DNA of 64,000 bases from Didymodactylos carnosus (GCA_905250885.1 CAJNOQ010000062.1:1-64000), one strand, 5' to 3'. Numbered from the stretch's first letter, positions 33,701 through 46,420 are shown. The notes: generated from the sequence alone by a model not told the origin. Made by a program: numbers and translations.

Positions 33701-35738
33701 AAAATGGAGTCAACTTCAGTGACAACATGGAACAGAATGGAATGAAAATAAGACCTTGGAAATGTAAAAATGAGCTCTTTATGTATTTGAATATTTTGCT
33801 CAGTTAAACATTTTTTTTATCGTCGTTGATCTTTATATTGTTTTGTTGATCTTTGATAAAAGATAAAACTGAAGGAAAACGTTAAAGTAATAATTCATTG
33901 ATATTCTTGAGTTGACCACAGGAATAGCTTATGTAGATGCTCAATATGACAATGGTATGGTTAAATTTGAGTGAAGTTCTTTCACTGCGGAGGAGCAGAA
34001 TGGGCCATTTACGACCCATTCGGGTTGAGTGACATGAAAATTTAATATTTTGCTTATTTGTTTTTTGCAATTGTGTTTACTTAATCTGTATATAGCTAGA
34101 AAGTTCTTCCTATCATGAATTGTTTTGAAAAATGAAGAAAAATGATTCATCATAGGCTTAATTTTATTACAAGCATCCGAGGTCTTTACTGTCGAAAATA
34201 TCGAAAATTGTATTTTGAGGAAGAGTTTAAGATAACTTAAATTTATATTTAGAATTCTGGATAAACTTAGAATTTGACAAATGACCGCTGGGTAGAGATT
34301 ATACTTTTGATGTTGCTAAAAAATCCATCAACGTTACAGTTATAGTTCTTCAGTTAAAAACTGAAAATGGTGCATGTCTACGGTCTAGAAATCTTGCAAA
34401 TGAATGGAAAAATAGATTTTTGACACTGTTGGGACCGTAAGTTTTTCTAATATAAACTGCTCGTGTTCTAAAGCCTAGGTCTAATGAAAAGAACGATAAT
34501 GTATCTTATTTCAATAAACAAAATAGCTGCAGAAAAAAACCATTTTTCATCGTTAGTCGAGACTCCCGGACTTTGAGGATTTTGAGGACTTTCGTTGAAC
34601 TCCCGCAGGACTCGAAAGTTCAACAGGAGTCCCATGGGAATCCTCAGGAGTCCTGAGAAATCCCTTGAAAGTCCCACCTGACTTCCACGGGACCCCGTCA
34701 CAGGAGTCCCGTGGGAGTTTGATCGGGAGTCTCGACTAGGGAACCGTCCGAATACAAAAATAACCAGCCTGTGCAAGTAAAAAAGAATCTTAAGAAAAAA
34801 TCAGATTTTTTCACTTTTTCGAAAATTCGCTGTTTTCAGACTCTTATCTTAGCCGAGAGGTAATGAAAAAAAAGTTATTTTTTACGAATCTATAGCTTAT
34901 TGAATTCTCTACACAATGAAAGCTTCTCAATCCGATCCTTTGTTACTCTACTACTTCATTTCTACGAATGGGTCGAAAATGGTCCAAGCGGGGAGTAAAG
35001 GGTTAAACGATCATAATCAAGAAAACTATGAAAATGATCTGTTAGAATATCATGTTCAATAACGCAGAAGCTAGAAAAAAAAGGAAGGCTTCGCTACAGG
35101 TAGTGTTTTATATCTACAAATATGTCTCAAAAAACAATTTCCGTAGTCGCATATAATATAATGTAAATAATTGAAACTAATTTATTACTCTTTCTCGTAG
35201 AACAGTAGTTAAAACATCAAAAATATAAATCAAAATCTATTTTGTACTGCTAGATGATGAATCACCAGCTAGATAGCAATTCATAGATCCTTTGATCACA
35301 TGACGTAATTATTTTTATAAAGTAGAAAAAAAGTAATTTTCTCCACTCCATTCTTTTATTCTAATTAGATGTTATGTTAAACAAATTCTTTTTCCAAAGA
35401 AATATATTAGATTGTATTGAAAAATAGAAGAGAAAATGCTTCTAAATAAAAAAAGCAACAAATTTTTAAAAATATGGAGAGGATATCAAATTTTCGAAGA
35501 TTGCAATAGGATAAGAAAATAAAAGGGATATTCACTGTCTTCGGAGAACATATTTTTCTATTGAGCATCGATGTGTGTGTATGTACATCAGCTTGACGCA
35601 GAAATGGTTGTCAATGATAGACAAGAACAACAATGATAATTAATTACTAGAGGAAAACTCAAAAATATGAGATATATACGAGATAGACGAAGAGAGGAAG
35701 AGAGGAAAAGAGAAAAAAACAACAACGTTGTGTTTTTT
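33701..35738. other. Intergenic with a GC-rich inverted-repeat element
   Basis: No gene recognised. The element at 34554-34738 and a possible transposon end near 34986-35006 (CGGGGAGTAAAGGG followed by TTAA) are the notable contents. The rest is AT-rich. Confidence 0.5.
34554..34738. mobile_element. GC-rich 185-bp element with perfect 15-bp inverted ends
   Basis: The left end TAGTCGAGACTCCCG is exactly complemented at the right end. The inside is built from repeated GGAGTCC/GGACTCC words such as CAGGAGTCCCATGGGA and CTCAGGAGTCCTGAG. It is far GC-richer than its surroundings. No coding support; an open frame across it is fortuitous. Confidence 0.65.
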
Positions 35739-38700
35739 TTAAACAGCAATTGGTTGTGGCTGATTCATATGCATTCCATTTCCATTTTGTCCTATTTCAT
35801 GGTGAGGCTGATAGAATTTGTGACCAGTAGGATCATCATGACGAAACACGAACGATGAACGAGGAGTTCTAGAACATGATAAAAACAATAGAATATCAAA
35901 AAATTTCTCAGAATAGAATCTTACTCTAATAAAGCGGCTGGACATGGATCTATAGATTTGGGTGTAAATTCTACTCGATACATTGTTGAATCATCGAACG
36001 GTGCTCCCGATGCGTATACTGATCCATCTGGTTTAAATGATCGAGATGGACCACCTTGATGAGGAATGTAATGACCTAAAATGAATACATATTTTTAAAA
36101 TAAGCGTAATATAGATCTAAATTAACAATTGTTTGAGTTTACAGTTTCTGAAACTATTGCAAAAAATATGAATTATACAGGTGTGACATAAAGACAAAAA
36201 AAAGCTTCTCTCTTGTACCACTTATCTTAGATTCTTTTATTCTTTCTAACAGTCAAAGATGTCAAATGCTCCTCTATAAGGAGAACAGTCTAGAGATTTG
36301 TACTTTTTTCTAACAGTTTCCAATGGACTCATCACTTTCTGATAATAGACCTTTAATGTTTAGCACTTTGTCTTTATGTGACAAACAGTATGCATGTGAG
36401 AAGACAAAATATATATATCTAGATTATCTATTGGCTTATCTGTTTTCGCAAACAAGCTGACTAATACCGCAATTGAAAATTAATTTCTTTTATTTTTTCA
36501 ATTCCAATGTCTAATTCATTTGTAAAAACCATTTTTTCATATGAATTATTGTTAAACGGATGCACAAATCTTTTCATCGAGTTCGTGTGCAAGGAAAATC
36601 TTCAACATAACGAAAAGTTTTTTATTCTTTGTTTTCTCGACCAAATTTCCTTTGTTTAATAGTGCACTTTTAAACATCTTAAGATCTTTGTCAGAAAAAT
36701 ATTTAATACAACTCGAAAGAAAATATTAAAAAAAGTAGATAATTGTTTATGCAATCTATTCAATAACTTCTCCTACTACGATATATGCAAATTAATCAAC
36801 TGACAGTCCAAATTGTCAGCCACCACTTCAGAGGAGAACCGAAAAAAATTTATACCTAATCTAGATTAATTTCTTTACCTCTTACTATCGTTCTATAAAA
36901 TCTCAGGTAAACTGACCTTTGTATGTACTCAATCCCTCAAATGGTACCATTGGTGGTTCATATCCTGATTGTGATCTTATCGCTGGTGGTCTTGAGCCAG
37001 GCCATTTTCTATAATCTCCTCCATACGTTGTATCAGCTTGAAATTTAGCATCAATCATTCGTCGTTCAGTCGGTCTGATTGCATTGACTTTTTGCATCGG
37101 TTTATGAGTGTACTCTGTATTGTACATTGTGTTTAAATCCATATCACCCGGTTGAGCACGATATTCATCTGGTTTACGTTGTTGATTTGGTTGAACATCC
37201 CATTTTTTAAAATCTGTTTTATTCGTTGTTGAATCATCGAAACGAGCATCACTCCGATAACCTTGTTGATCGGGTTTCATTGAACGTGTTCGATCACCTA
37301 AAATAAAAATATATTAATTTTATTGTCAGTTAGCAAGAGTAAAATTCTATCACTACCTTCTTTTGGTGTGAAATCTTTTCGATGTGTTGTCAATGAGTCT
37401 AATGCAACTTTGTTTGGAATATACTCTTCTCTTGTGCGTTGAAAACGTTCTTGCATGGGATGTTTAATATAATCCGTACGATAACCGGTTCTATCATCAA
37501 ATGGTTCCACAGATTGTAGTACACCTTGATCAGGTCTGATTGGTTGACGTACACCAGAATTATGTTTCAAAAAATCTGTTGTATATGTACTTTCGCCTCT
37601 AAATGGATCCACTGGTGCAGTCTAATTAAAAATTTTATTCAACTTTTATAAATAATGATAAATGTTTCTCTCTTTCTCTTACCCAACCGGCATCGTGCCG
37701 AATTGGCTCTGTTCTTCCAGCTTCCCATTTTCTATAATCACCTAAAAAATTAGAGTAATAAATGCAACAAGTCCTTCCAAAAATTCAAAATTAAAATGTA
37801 AAACAAACTTCGATAAGTTGGATCTCCTTCAAATGGAGCTGATATTAGTTTTTGTCCATCGTGTCTAATTGGTCTTGCTCGTTCACCACCTTTTACTTAA
37901 AAAAACCAACAACAACAAGAAATATTTAAAAAAGTAATGAGGTCAAAACACACACTCCTACCGGTATATTCTTTATTGTAACTGGTAAGTGAATCAAAAT
38001 CACCCATAGGAACATATACTTCATCTGGTTTAAATGATTTTTGTCGATCGAGAGCATGTCTGATATAATCATGTCTATAAAAATAGTAAACAGCTTTTTA
38101 ACTATTTGAAATCAATTTTTTTGAAGATTAAAATTTATTACTTGTGTGTTGTTTCATCATCCATTGGAACATTACTGGATTGTATTGAATAATCAGGTTT
38201 GAATGATTGTCTCATACCAGTTTCTCTTGGAATAAATTCGCTGCGATATTCTGTCACTGCACATGGTTGGTCGCCTTTTCCAATTATTCCGAACGGACGA
38301 TGAGGACAGCGATGGTGTCTATAAAATATTTAATTTTAAATAACTTCTTGAAAATATTAAAAAAATGTCAAAGAAACAGAATGAGTATAAAATTTTAACA
38401 AAATCTTATCGAAAATTAATATAACTTAGAAATCTTTATCTCTGAATCTTCACCTAAGTGAGCTCAAATAGAATATACTAGAATCGTCAATACATTTGGC
38501 TACTCAAATGTAATTCCCAAATACCATGGTGTTTACATTTTTTTTCATACAGATCTTCTATAACCGACATACAATCGCTTCCGAAATACGACATTATATT
38601 CCTCTATTGCCTTATACTAAAAAGACTTTTAATAAATGTAAATTGCTATGATAAATAAGTGTATAGAGAAAGTCAGTCATATATTTATCAATGTTTTTCT

Positions 38701-40788
38701 CATTGTTGAGAATAATGAAGGTGAGTCAAAATGTCAAAACTCGAAAATAATAACATAATTTCAATTCTGCACTGTCCCACATATTTTTAGTCACCAAATG
38801 TTCTGAAAAATGCTTTTAAAAATGTATTCAATAAAACCTTTTCAATTGATGTTTTGTCAGAAGAATAAAATCCTTAAAAAAGTCGGTCAATAAATTTTAT
38901 TTTAGAGAAATGAAAGTGAATCCGTTCATCCCACATTATTCAAAGAGCATAATTAGGAATATTCAATGTCATCTACATGCTAGAGTTGCTGCTAAACAAT
39001 CAAAAGGTTACTTAGTTTTTTGAGAAGTTTTTCAAAAATACATCGTTTCTGACAGTATCAGAAATGTCTTCCTATTGATTTGGACGGTTTTTTAAATTAA
39101 CAATGGGGCAGACGATGCCAATATGTTCTTTTTGAGAAACAAATTGAAATTGTCCATTGATTCGTAGCCTGATAATGAAACTTTCAGAGCTGGCCTGTTT
39201 TGCTATTATCGAGAATATTTTGACAGTGTTAAATATGTGAATCACAGACCGAAACTGGTCAACCAAACGTGATCCGAACCCGAAAATTTTACAATTGTGA
39301 TCCGAACTAGACCCGAAACATGAATATGTTTTTGTACACATTCGCACAGAAACACTTCTTTCCTATAGAAAAGTTATCTTAGTCAGATTGTTTTGAAATG
39401 TTTTCAAAAAAAGGGGCAGATTCTTTACGGTTTCCGTCATTTTTTCCTTTTATGAGTAGAAAAGTTTGGATTATTGAGGCAGTTTATTTTATATTGACCT
39501 GAGTTAGATAGAAACGGGTCAACCAAACCCGACCCGAACCGAACGTGAGTTAACTCGACCTGATCCGAATCAATATCTTTTACATCGGCCCGAACCCGAC
39601 CCGACTCGCGGGTCAGCCCGACCCCTTTCGGTCTCTGATATGAATACGTGGTTTTCAATTGTGATTAGTTTTTTGGGGAATTTTTAGAGAACCGTCAGAA
39701 AACCTATTTGCTATTTTCATTGTATGATAATTCCAGTAGATAAATGACATTGAAAACTATCATCACTAAAATTCTTTTCTCTTTTTTGACGTTACACTAC
39801 TGACGTTATACCTAGTGTCGATTCTTTAAGTACAAATCTACTATTAGTTTTGTTGAAAAAAATGAAAATACAAGATATTCTCGTTTCATGACTAATTTGA
39901 ATCATAGTTGATTCTAGGTATCATTACTTAATCCAACGCTTTTCATCAGAAACGTGTGTTTTCTTTTCTTTGTGATATTCATGCACTTTGCGTTAAATAG
40001 GACAGGATTCAATAGGGCTGCATTATACTTCTACTGACTAGCTATTTAGCTATTTTTTTATGTCCTTCCATTTTTGGTAAATAAAGTTCAAGTTCAAGTT
40101 CAGGTTCAAGAACTATGTTTGATAAGGTTTATTTATTTATAACCTAATCAAAGGCTCACGTATGCACGACTATCTCTGATATAATTTTTATTTTGGTTTA
40201 CCAGGCTCTTTACTGTATTGTGATGGAGTATGAATGAAAACTGTGTTAGTTTTGTAGCCCGCACGGAGTTGTATAAGAATCTGCATTTATTTTCTGTTAA
40301 AGTTATGATATATGGCTGAGAGCACGACTGGAAAAGCCGTTTTTATCGAAAAATCCCAAATGGGATTGATCGAACGACTCTCATGAATCTCCAGATTAAT
40401 CAAAACTCAGTCTAAGGACGGTGGAATTTTGATACCACTGGACTACCTTAGAACAAAGCAAAATGCTAACGTTAAATTAACTCAAGTATTCTGCTTTCTA
40501 CTGGAAGTATATTTCCGACAAAAGATGAAGAAGAAAAAGAGCGAATGAACTGGCTAAAAAAACGTGATGTCCGCAATTCAAAACTAACGTTTAAATGCAA
40601 CGAAGGAATAAACTAAAGATCAAACCGAATCTGAGATTCGTTGAGTTTTCCTTGTTATTGAACGGTGGGAACTATGGTGATAGTTCAGAGACAGATTATG
40701 TGGCTCAAACGTGATTTATCACTAAAACAGAATATTTGATATTAACATACCCGCAAGTACATATTTGGCAAACACATAGTTTCGTCAT
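35739..40788 (-). CDS. SAXO/FAM154-type stabiliser of axonemal microtubules
   Basis: Binds and stabilises microtubules of cilia and centrioles. Nine exons (40751-40788, 38142-38318, 37962-38074, 37809-37895, 37683-37741, 37357-37621, 36917-37297, 35925-36075, 35739-35868) join in phase to 466 codons. The N-terminus MTKLCVCQICTCG followed by HHRCPHRPFG matches the Cys-rich signature of SAXO proteins (CICELCSCGRHHCPH). The rest is a series of Mn-like modules with the pattern [ST]-T-Y/H-x-x-D-[YF], such as STYTTDFLKH, TGYRTDYIKH, TTHRKDF, TTYGGDYRKW and STYKGQF, alternating with PIRPD/PIRHD linkers. The first coding exon is only 38 nt and sits behind a 2.4-kb intron full of repeats. SAXO1 and SAXO2 cannot be told apart here. 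Confidence 0.87.
39236..39645. repeat. ACCCGA-rich repeat in SAXO intron 1
   Basis: Two related blocks, GGTCAACCAAACGTGATCCG (~39257) and GGTCAACCAAACCCGACCCG (~39517), lie in the same direction. The outer edges look like short inverted ends (CAGACCGAAA against TTTCGGTCTC). The sequence is rich in GACCCGA words and GC-richer than its surroundings. Probably a non-autonomous element or a minisatellite derived from one. Confidence 0.5.
39990..40112 (+). repeat. Possible 3' end of a non-LTR retroposon with TTCAAG microsatellite tail
   Basis: AATAAA at ~40080 is followed by four GTTCAA-type hexamer repeats ending near 40112. A polyadenylation-like signal followed by a short tandem tail is a common 3' end of LINE/SINE copies without poly(A). 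The upstream limit is arbitrary; no reverse transcriptase is present. The copy would be heavily 5'-truncated. Confidence 0.35.
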
Positions 40789-41966
40789 CTTTTTAATAAT
40801 CGTCGAGTAGTTAATATACACAAAGGTATTTCCTTTCCTGTTTTTATTCTTCTTCTGATTTTATTCGGCTAAACTATAAAAAAAGTGTTAAGAATAACAC
40901 TAACACTTTTCTACGATGAAAAAGAACACAACCAGTGCGATTAATTATCGATCAAAAAAATCATTCAAAGTCAGATTAGTGTGACAGCCAACACACAAGA
41001 AATCTAACTTTAGTTGCCTAGTTATCCCCATCACTAGGGTACCCGCGAAGTATCTATTATTAAATCAGCAAGGCCAAATTAAGCATTCCAAATCATCTAT
41101 AATTCTCTAATTACTATTCAAACGAGGCAATTTAGAAACAAATATCAAATCTGCATACAGATGTCGCTTTATTTTGATGCGAGTACTGTAGTTTCAAGCA
41201 ATTTTTTGGGGACAGAAGCCCTCGTATCTGATAGAAATTGCTTTTAACTCCATTGCGACTATAACACGCCATACTACTATCATCTTTATCGTGAAAAAAT
41301 ATTTTCTTCAATTAAAACTCTTTGAATGAAATTATCTTATTTTTGAAAAAAAACAATTATCTCTCAATAAGCCGAAATTTTATGAGGGCTTTTTTCAGCG
41401 GAAATGCATCTATAAATCGGATGTATAGCTATAAAGTCACCGATTTCTTTCTCAATGAAAACAGGTTTTCATATGTTTTCTGGAAAACTGTTCGCAAGAG
41501 ATCCTCTAGAAACCTTCTGGGGGGCCCAAATTCTATGTCTGTTCAAATCTGCGCAATCTTGTACCTATGTGTGTAGTTTTTAACTTGATTGAACTCAATA
41601 GTAATATTTCTTTTGGAAAGAGTCTAGTCCACTTGAGTGTAAAGTCTATTGATTTCAAAAAAATAATTTTTCCAGCAACGGTACAATATAAAACAAAAAT
41701 CAATATTTCAAAAGTATGATGATTAGATTAGTCGAGTTAAACAATTGTTTTATCTTTCAACTCAAAAAACTAGATAACCTATAAAAATAGAGTAAATTTA
41801 GTTTGTTCTGTTAAATTACTGGTAACAGTATTGAAAAAAGTACTGAGTGCCATCTAAAGTGGCTTTATACCCTTGTGCTTTTCCCGCCACGAAGAGCAGA
41901 CAGTGTGAGGATGAAAATCAGTAACAATTTCCTACAAAGTATAAAATGCTCCCTGGTAGAAATTGA

Positions 41967-42121
41967 GGGCGATTTTCAAAAAATCCATATATTTATTCGC
42001 CGGCGATTTTCTAGTTCAAAAGTCCACAGAAAATCAGCTTTGAATTTATGCAACAGTCAAATCTCAGTTTCTAAAAAATCGCCGGCGAATACAGATATGG
42101 ATTCTTTGAAAATCGCCTTTC
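41967..42121. mobile_element. MITE, 155 bp, GCCGGCGA palindromes
   Basis: The left arm begins GGGCGATTTTCAAAAAATCC and contains CGCCGGCGATTTT. The right arm is its near-complement, with AAAATCGCCGGCGAATACAG near 42075 and TTTGAAAATCGCCTTTC at the end. Each arm is ~45 bp around a ~65-bp loop. Confidence 0.7.
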
Positions 42122-42961
42122 TTTTCCTATAATTTCCTTTTCTACTTTACTTTAAATGTAAAGATAGCAAACAAAAGGACTGAATATATGTATCAATAAT
42201 CAATCTTGTGTCACATATCACAAATCGCTTCCAAGTTGGAAAAATCTCACTCGACAGTAACAGCAACATCTGTCATTTATACAAGGCAACTTTGAACATT
42301 TCCTTGACTTCACTAAAAATTCTTTAAATTTTTCCAATTCAAGATCAAACTCGTTGTTAATGGTAACTCATAATTTCTAGCAGCTCGAATTATAAGTGAC
42401 TCAAAGACTATCTTTAATCGGCAACACTGGTTAGGAATCAACATTCGCTTACATCTTCATAAGGAATATGAAAATGCATCCGATAATACAAGTTTTTATT
42501 TGTTGCTTGCTCGTAAAATTTTTAATGTTCGAATGAATTTGTAAAAAGAGTACATTTATCTACTATCACTAAGTACACATTTTCTCTTGTTTCTCTTTTT
42601 TTTGAAGTCTTTTCTTCAGGTTTAGTGATGCTTAGGAACCATAGCAAATTCTGGAACAGAACGAAGAACGGAATGTGAACGGATGCATAAAGGTGATAAT
42701 GATAGATTAAGAAAGAATGGTAGTAGAGGTAAACTCTTACATTAAAAAAGACGAACACAAAATTTTTTTAGAAACTTGGTTGACAGTCAATGTCATTATC
42801 AATAAAAATGTTTTATCGTCTCTTATTTTTCAAATATAATCGCTAATAGTCCATGGACTCAGCTCAGTTTGTAAACTAGATTGGTCACATGTCATCGATA
42901 TTTACATTACAAAAAAAAGAGATAAGAAAGATTATAGTCGACTTTCTTGTCCTACTTCTTG

Positions 42962-43100
42962 CAAGATTCGTGTCTCTTGCCATTTTAGATAAGAATCTTT
43001 AAATTTGTCTTGATAGATCAGACAAAAGTCTTTTTTTGATTTTTTATTGATTTTTCATCCTTTTCGTGAAAGATTCTTGTCTAAAATGGCAAGATTCGTT
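42962..43100. repeat. Inverted repeat of AAGATTCTTG type
   Basis: TCTTGCCATTTTAGATAAGA at ~42974 pairs with TCTTGTCTAAAATGGCAAGA at ~43073. The ~70-bp loop is T-rich. The AAGATTCTTG word recurs in a second small inverted repeat at 43368-43440, which suggests related elements. Confidence 0.6.
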
Positions 43101-43367
43101 GACCAATCACCAATTTGTTTTGTCGATTCCTGTGCTATATATAAGTTACATAATATAACTCAATACTATACATAGATATCTGTAAAAATTCTTTAAATCT
43201 TCCAAGATTGTTATCGAGAAACAATCGAGTCTTTATATGTGCCTGTGTTGGCATCAGAGCGGCTCGCTCCCACATATATGGAAAGAAAAGAAGACAAAAA
43301 ATGGATTCTATATGCATTCTTTTTGTTTGCAAAATTTTTCTAAGAATTACAAGACAAAATTCTTGAA

Positions 43368-43440
43368 GGAAATTGCAGCCAAGAATCTTAAGATAAAAAT
43401 ATATGTGTAAACTATTTAACAAGATTCTTGGCTGAAATGA
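43368..43440. repeat. Small inverted repeat (GCCAAGAATCTT type)
   Basis: TTGCAGCCAAGAATCTTAAG is mirrored at 43420-43440 (AAGATTCTTGGCTGAAATGA). It sits directly beside the left end of the GTACTTG-rich element and shares its core word with the repeat at 42962-43100. Confidence 0.5.
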
Positions 43441-43443
43441 CAA

Positions 43444-43963
43444 CTCTAGTGAATGTACTTGGTACACGTACTTGATTACTTGATGGGTACTTGGGAAGTA
43501 CGTGACAAGTTAAGCACTTCGCAAGTACTTGATCAAGAACTTGCCAAGTGTCGTTACTTGACTTGCTTCAACCAAGTACTTGGACAAGCCAGTCATCCTT
43601 TTCTTTTGCATTGACCACTTGTATATGAACACCGCAATATCAATCGTTATACACTTATAAATAAACTTATATACTTCCACTGAGTTGAACAAACTTAGTA
43701 GCCGTGCATATGTTTGCTATACAAAAGTAGAGTATGGCTGCAGAATACGTACACGTACGTACGAAATCGAAGAATACGAATACGTACGTAAAATACAAAA
43801 TGAAGATAAATGGAACAAGTATCTGACTGCAGCTTTTGAAGTAAATTTACTTGCAATGTGTCAGTCGAGTACTTACATTTTACTTGTCGAGTAAATTTAC
43901 TTGGAAAAGCCCACAAGTACTGTCCTCATTACTTAACTCAAGTATCAAATACATTCACTAGAG
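43444..43963. mobile_element. 520-bp element with 14-bp inverted ends and many GTACTTG motifs
   Basis: Ends CTCTAGTGAATGTA and its exact complement. Subterminal zones carry dense AAGTACTTG, CAAGTACTTG and AGTAAATTTACTTG words in both orientations, while the middle is ordinary AT-rich DNA with a CGTACGTACG patch near 43748. Repeated subterminal motifs next to short inverted ends are typical of hAT- or P-like DNA transposons, where transposase binds them. No transposase frame. Confidence 0.6.
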
Positions 43964-44648
43964 TAAGAGACAAGCATCTTGTAAGAAATAGAACAAGAAA
44001 CTCGACCAGTGTTGGCGTGGTTAATAACCGTTATTTTCAGTCATTTTTCAGATCATATCTGATGGGACTGAGTTAGATATGTGTCAGCCAAACGCCTGCC
44101 ATCTGGTCACGACGATAGATAGGAAGATTAGCGTTGCATTGCATTGCATTGTGAAAGATATTCCTGGCCGTCTATGACACACTTTAGAGATAGAGGTTAC
44201 TATTGAAAGTAATAGTGCAATGACTTCATCTTTTTCTACACTATGATACATGTTCGAGTATTTTCGAGCCCCCAGAAGTAAGAGGATAGCGCAAAAAAAG
44301 ATAATTACGGCTGTTGTGCTTTGAAATGGTTAATTTTTAAATACTATATTCGATATACAAAAGACCAAAAAGGCTCACTATATTATACATGTTTATATTT
44401 TACAAAAAAAAGATTGGTTACGACTAACGATTATAAAACTCTAAACATAGAGCAAACATAAAAAAAAAGTTATCGAATAAGGCGAAAGGAAACGAGAAAC
44501 AAGTATATATATGTACAGTCTATGTCGTAAGGGCATTGTGAGTGAGATTTGTTAAATGAGAAGTACTATGTTGAAACTGTACTCATGAAATCGACTGCTA
44601 ATAATAATTGTCCAGAAGCAACGTTGAGTATTTTTTTATTTAATTTTT

Positions 44649-45421
44649 CTAATATGATGTTTGTGAATCATCCGAATGGAATGTTAAAAAATAAATTGCA
44701 ATCGTGACAAAAATAACAATATTTCCAGCCATAATGAAACCCATCGAGCCAGGAAGAATCTAAAATAATAATTATCTCATAAAATCCATTTCAAATTGCT
44801 CTCATTCGCATTAGTTTTAGATTCACTAAATCGATTACTGAAAATATTTTTATACACGTACCACACCAGTTCGGCATAATACAGCTGGTAAACCAAAAGC
44901 CGATACTACAATAATACCTATTAAAAATAATAGAGAAAACAATTTATAACATGGAAAAATCAATTTGAATTTTTTGTTCATACTAGTTAAGAACCACATT
45001 AAATCCATGCATGGACTTGACTCTCTATTATAACTATCCGTGCATTGGCGACCAATTGTCAATGGTATTGGACAAAGAACATAAAATATAATCACAAATG
45101 TACCCCACCAATTACTAAAAATAATAAAATATATTTTTAATATTGATTTTCTTTGACTACAATCAAAATGAAGATTATCTTAATTTGATGAAATATTTAC
45201 TTACTAATGAGATAAAGCACAACCTAAGATGAGTAATGTAAAACCAATCGATGCTAAGAAAGCCAATAAAACCACGCTAAAAAATGAATAGCTTGTTATA
45301 TAATCATTGTACTATCGTTATTCTAAATACTTGCCCTAAAATAGAAAAGAAAAAGATTGTAGATATGAAAAATTGAATTTACGTGATATGACAAACCTCG
45401 AATTCCTTGTAGAAGTCCCAT
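44649..45421 (-). CDS. LEPROT: LEPROT/OB-RGRP (Vps55) family endosomal membrane protein
   Basis: Small four-helix membrane protein acting in endosome-to-vacuole/lysosome sorting and receptor surface levels. Exons 45383-45421, 45331-45335, 45205-45276, 44862-45114 and 44649-44759 join in phase to 159 codons. Landmarks: GFTLLILGCALSHY, IFYVLCPIPL, IGIIVVSAFGLPAVL and GNIVIFVTIAIYF, matching LEPROT in order. A loop between helices 2 and 3 is longer than in vertebrates (131 residues in total there). The second exon is only 5 nt (GGCAA) with normal AG and GT borders and introns of about 50 bp on both sides; without it the frame does not continue. The precise N-terminus depends on this microexon. 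Confidence 0.88.
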
Positions 45422-45807
45422 GATTAGTATCAATAGTAAAACGAACTAAAAAACTAATGTATACTTTTTTATCTAAAAAAAAATGAATTAGAGAAATTTC
45501 CATTATCTGACGAGCATAAATCAATATGATCTTAGAAACAGATTGAAAAATTTTATTTTCTCTATTCTAAAACTTCATATTTGAAGTTCTACTTTTTTTT
45601 TAATAAAAAATACAAAAAGTACCTGTTCAAATACAAATAAAAAACAAACAAAAAACAACAACAATACAGAATTCTTTCTTACATTAATTGAACTTCACTC
45701 ATTCATCTTCTCCTATACTTTTACTATCTTTTTACATCATACAATCAAAGAGAAACCAAGTGGATAGAATGAATAAAGAGATGAACAAAATTTAATTGTA
45801 AGACGAT

Positions 45808-46420
45808 TTAACTCCATGGCCAAGGATTTACACGATTCTTACGCATAATAAATTTTATTTTACGTTCCATTTCATTGTTATAAATTTCATGAGCTCTAAA
45901 CAGAGAAAGTATTTTAGTCTTTTCTTTTCACTTATTTGGGTATAGATTATGTCATGAACAACTAAATGTATGTACAGGAGAACACTAACATTTTAAAAGT
46001 ACAACACGAATGGGCAACCTTGATTCAGAGTCACTTGATAAAGACTCGAATGATTTATTGTACGTAGCACACACTCTACGAACTAACTATCTTCTCTGCA
46101 TCTAAGTTCATAAATTGACTGATGCTAATTTTTATATAAAAGAAAATAATGAATTAAAAAAGTTTTCCTACTTTTCGTAACACAAACGATTTCGTTTTCT
46201 AAACGGTTTTTCGTAACGATCCCAAAGTCGAGCGGTTTGAAAAACTTCTTCATTATTCAATACTCTAGAAAATAATAACAATAACAAATGAGATCAACAA
46301 TTTAATTGTAGGAATGTGAAAATCATGTAATTACCGATTCAATGCACGATATGCTGTATCAACTTCATTATTTCTCACCCAGATAGTTCGTGCTAAAAAT
46401 CGCCAATGATTTCCATACAT
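45808..46420 (-). CDS. MRPS21: Mitochondrial ribosomal protein bS21m
   Basis: Component of the mitochondrial small ribosomal subunit. Exons 46335-46420, 46172-46264 and 45808-45895 join in phase to 88 codons, close to the 87 residues of the human protein. Conserved blocks: FLARTIWVRNNEVDTAYRAL, RLWDRYEKPFRKRNR, and the C-terminal MERKIKFIMRKNRVNPWPW. The ATG at 46420 is the only in-frame start before the conserved region. It lies 386 bp upstream of LEPROT on the same strand, each with its own start and stop. Confidence 0.93.

Larger units (their letters stand above)
40789..44648. other. Intergenic repeat-rich region between SAXO and LEPROT
   Basis: No gene recognised in 3.9 kb. Short open frames here have no splice support or family resemblance. 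Inverted-repeat elements are listed separately. A GCATT microsatellite lies at ~44133-44153. Confidence 0.5.

Noticed and set aside
34468-34776. Minus-strand 102-codon frame over the GC-rich element
   Set aside because: It follows the GGAGTCC repetition of the element; low-complexity and not conserved-looking.
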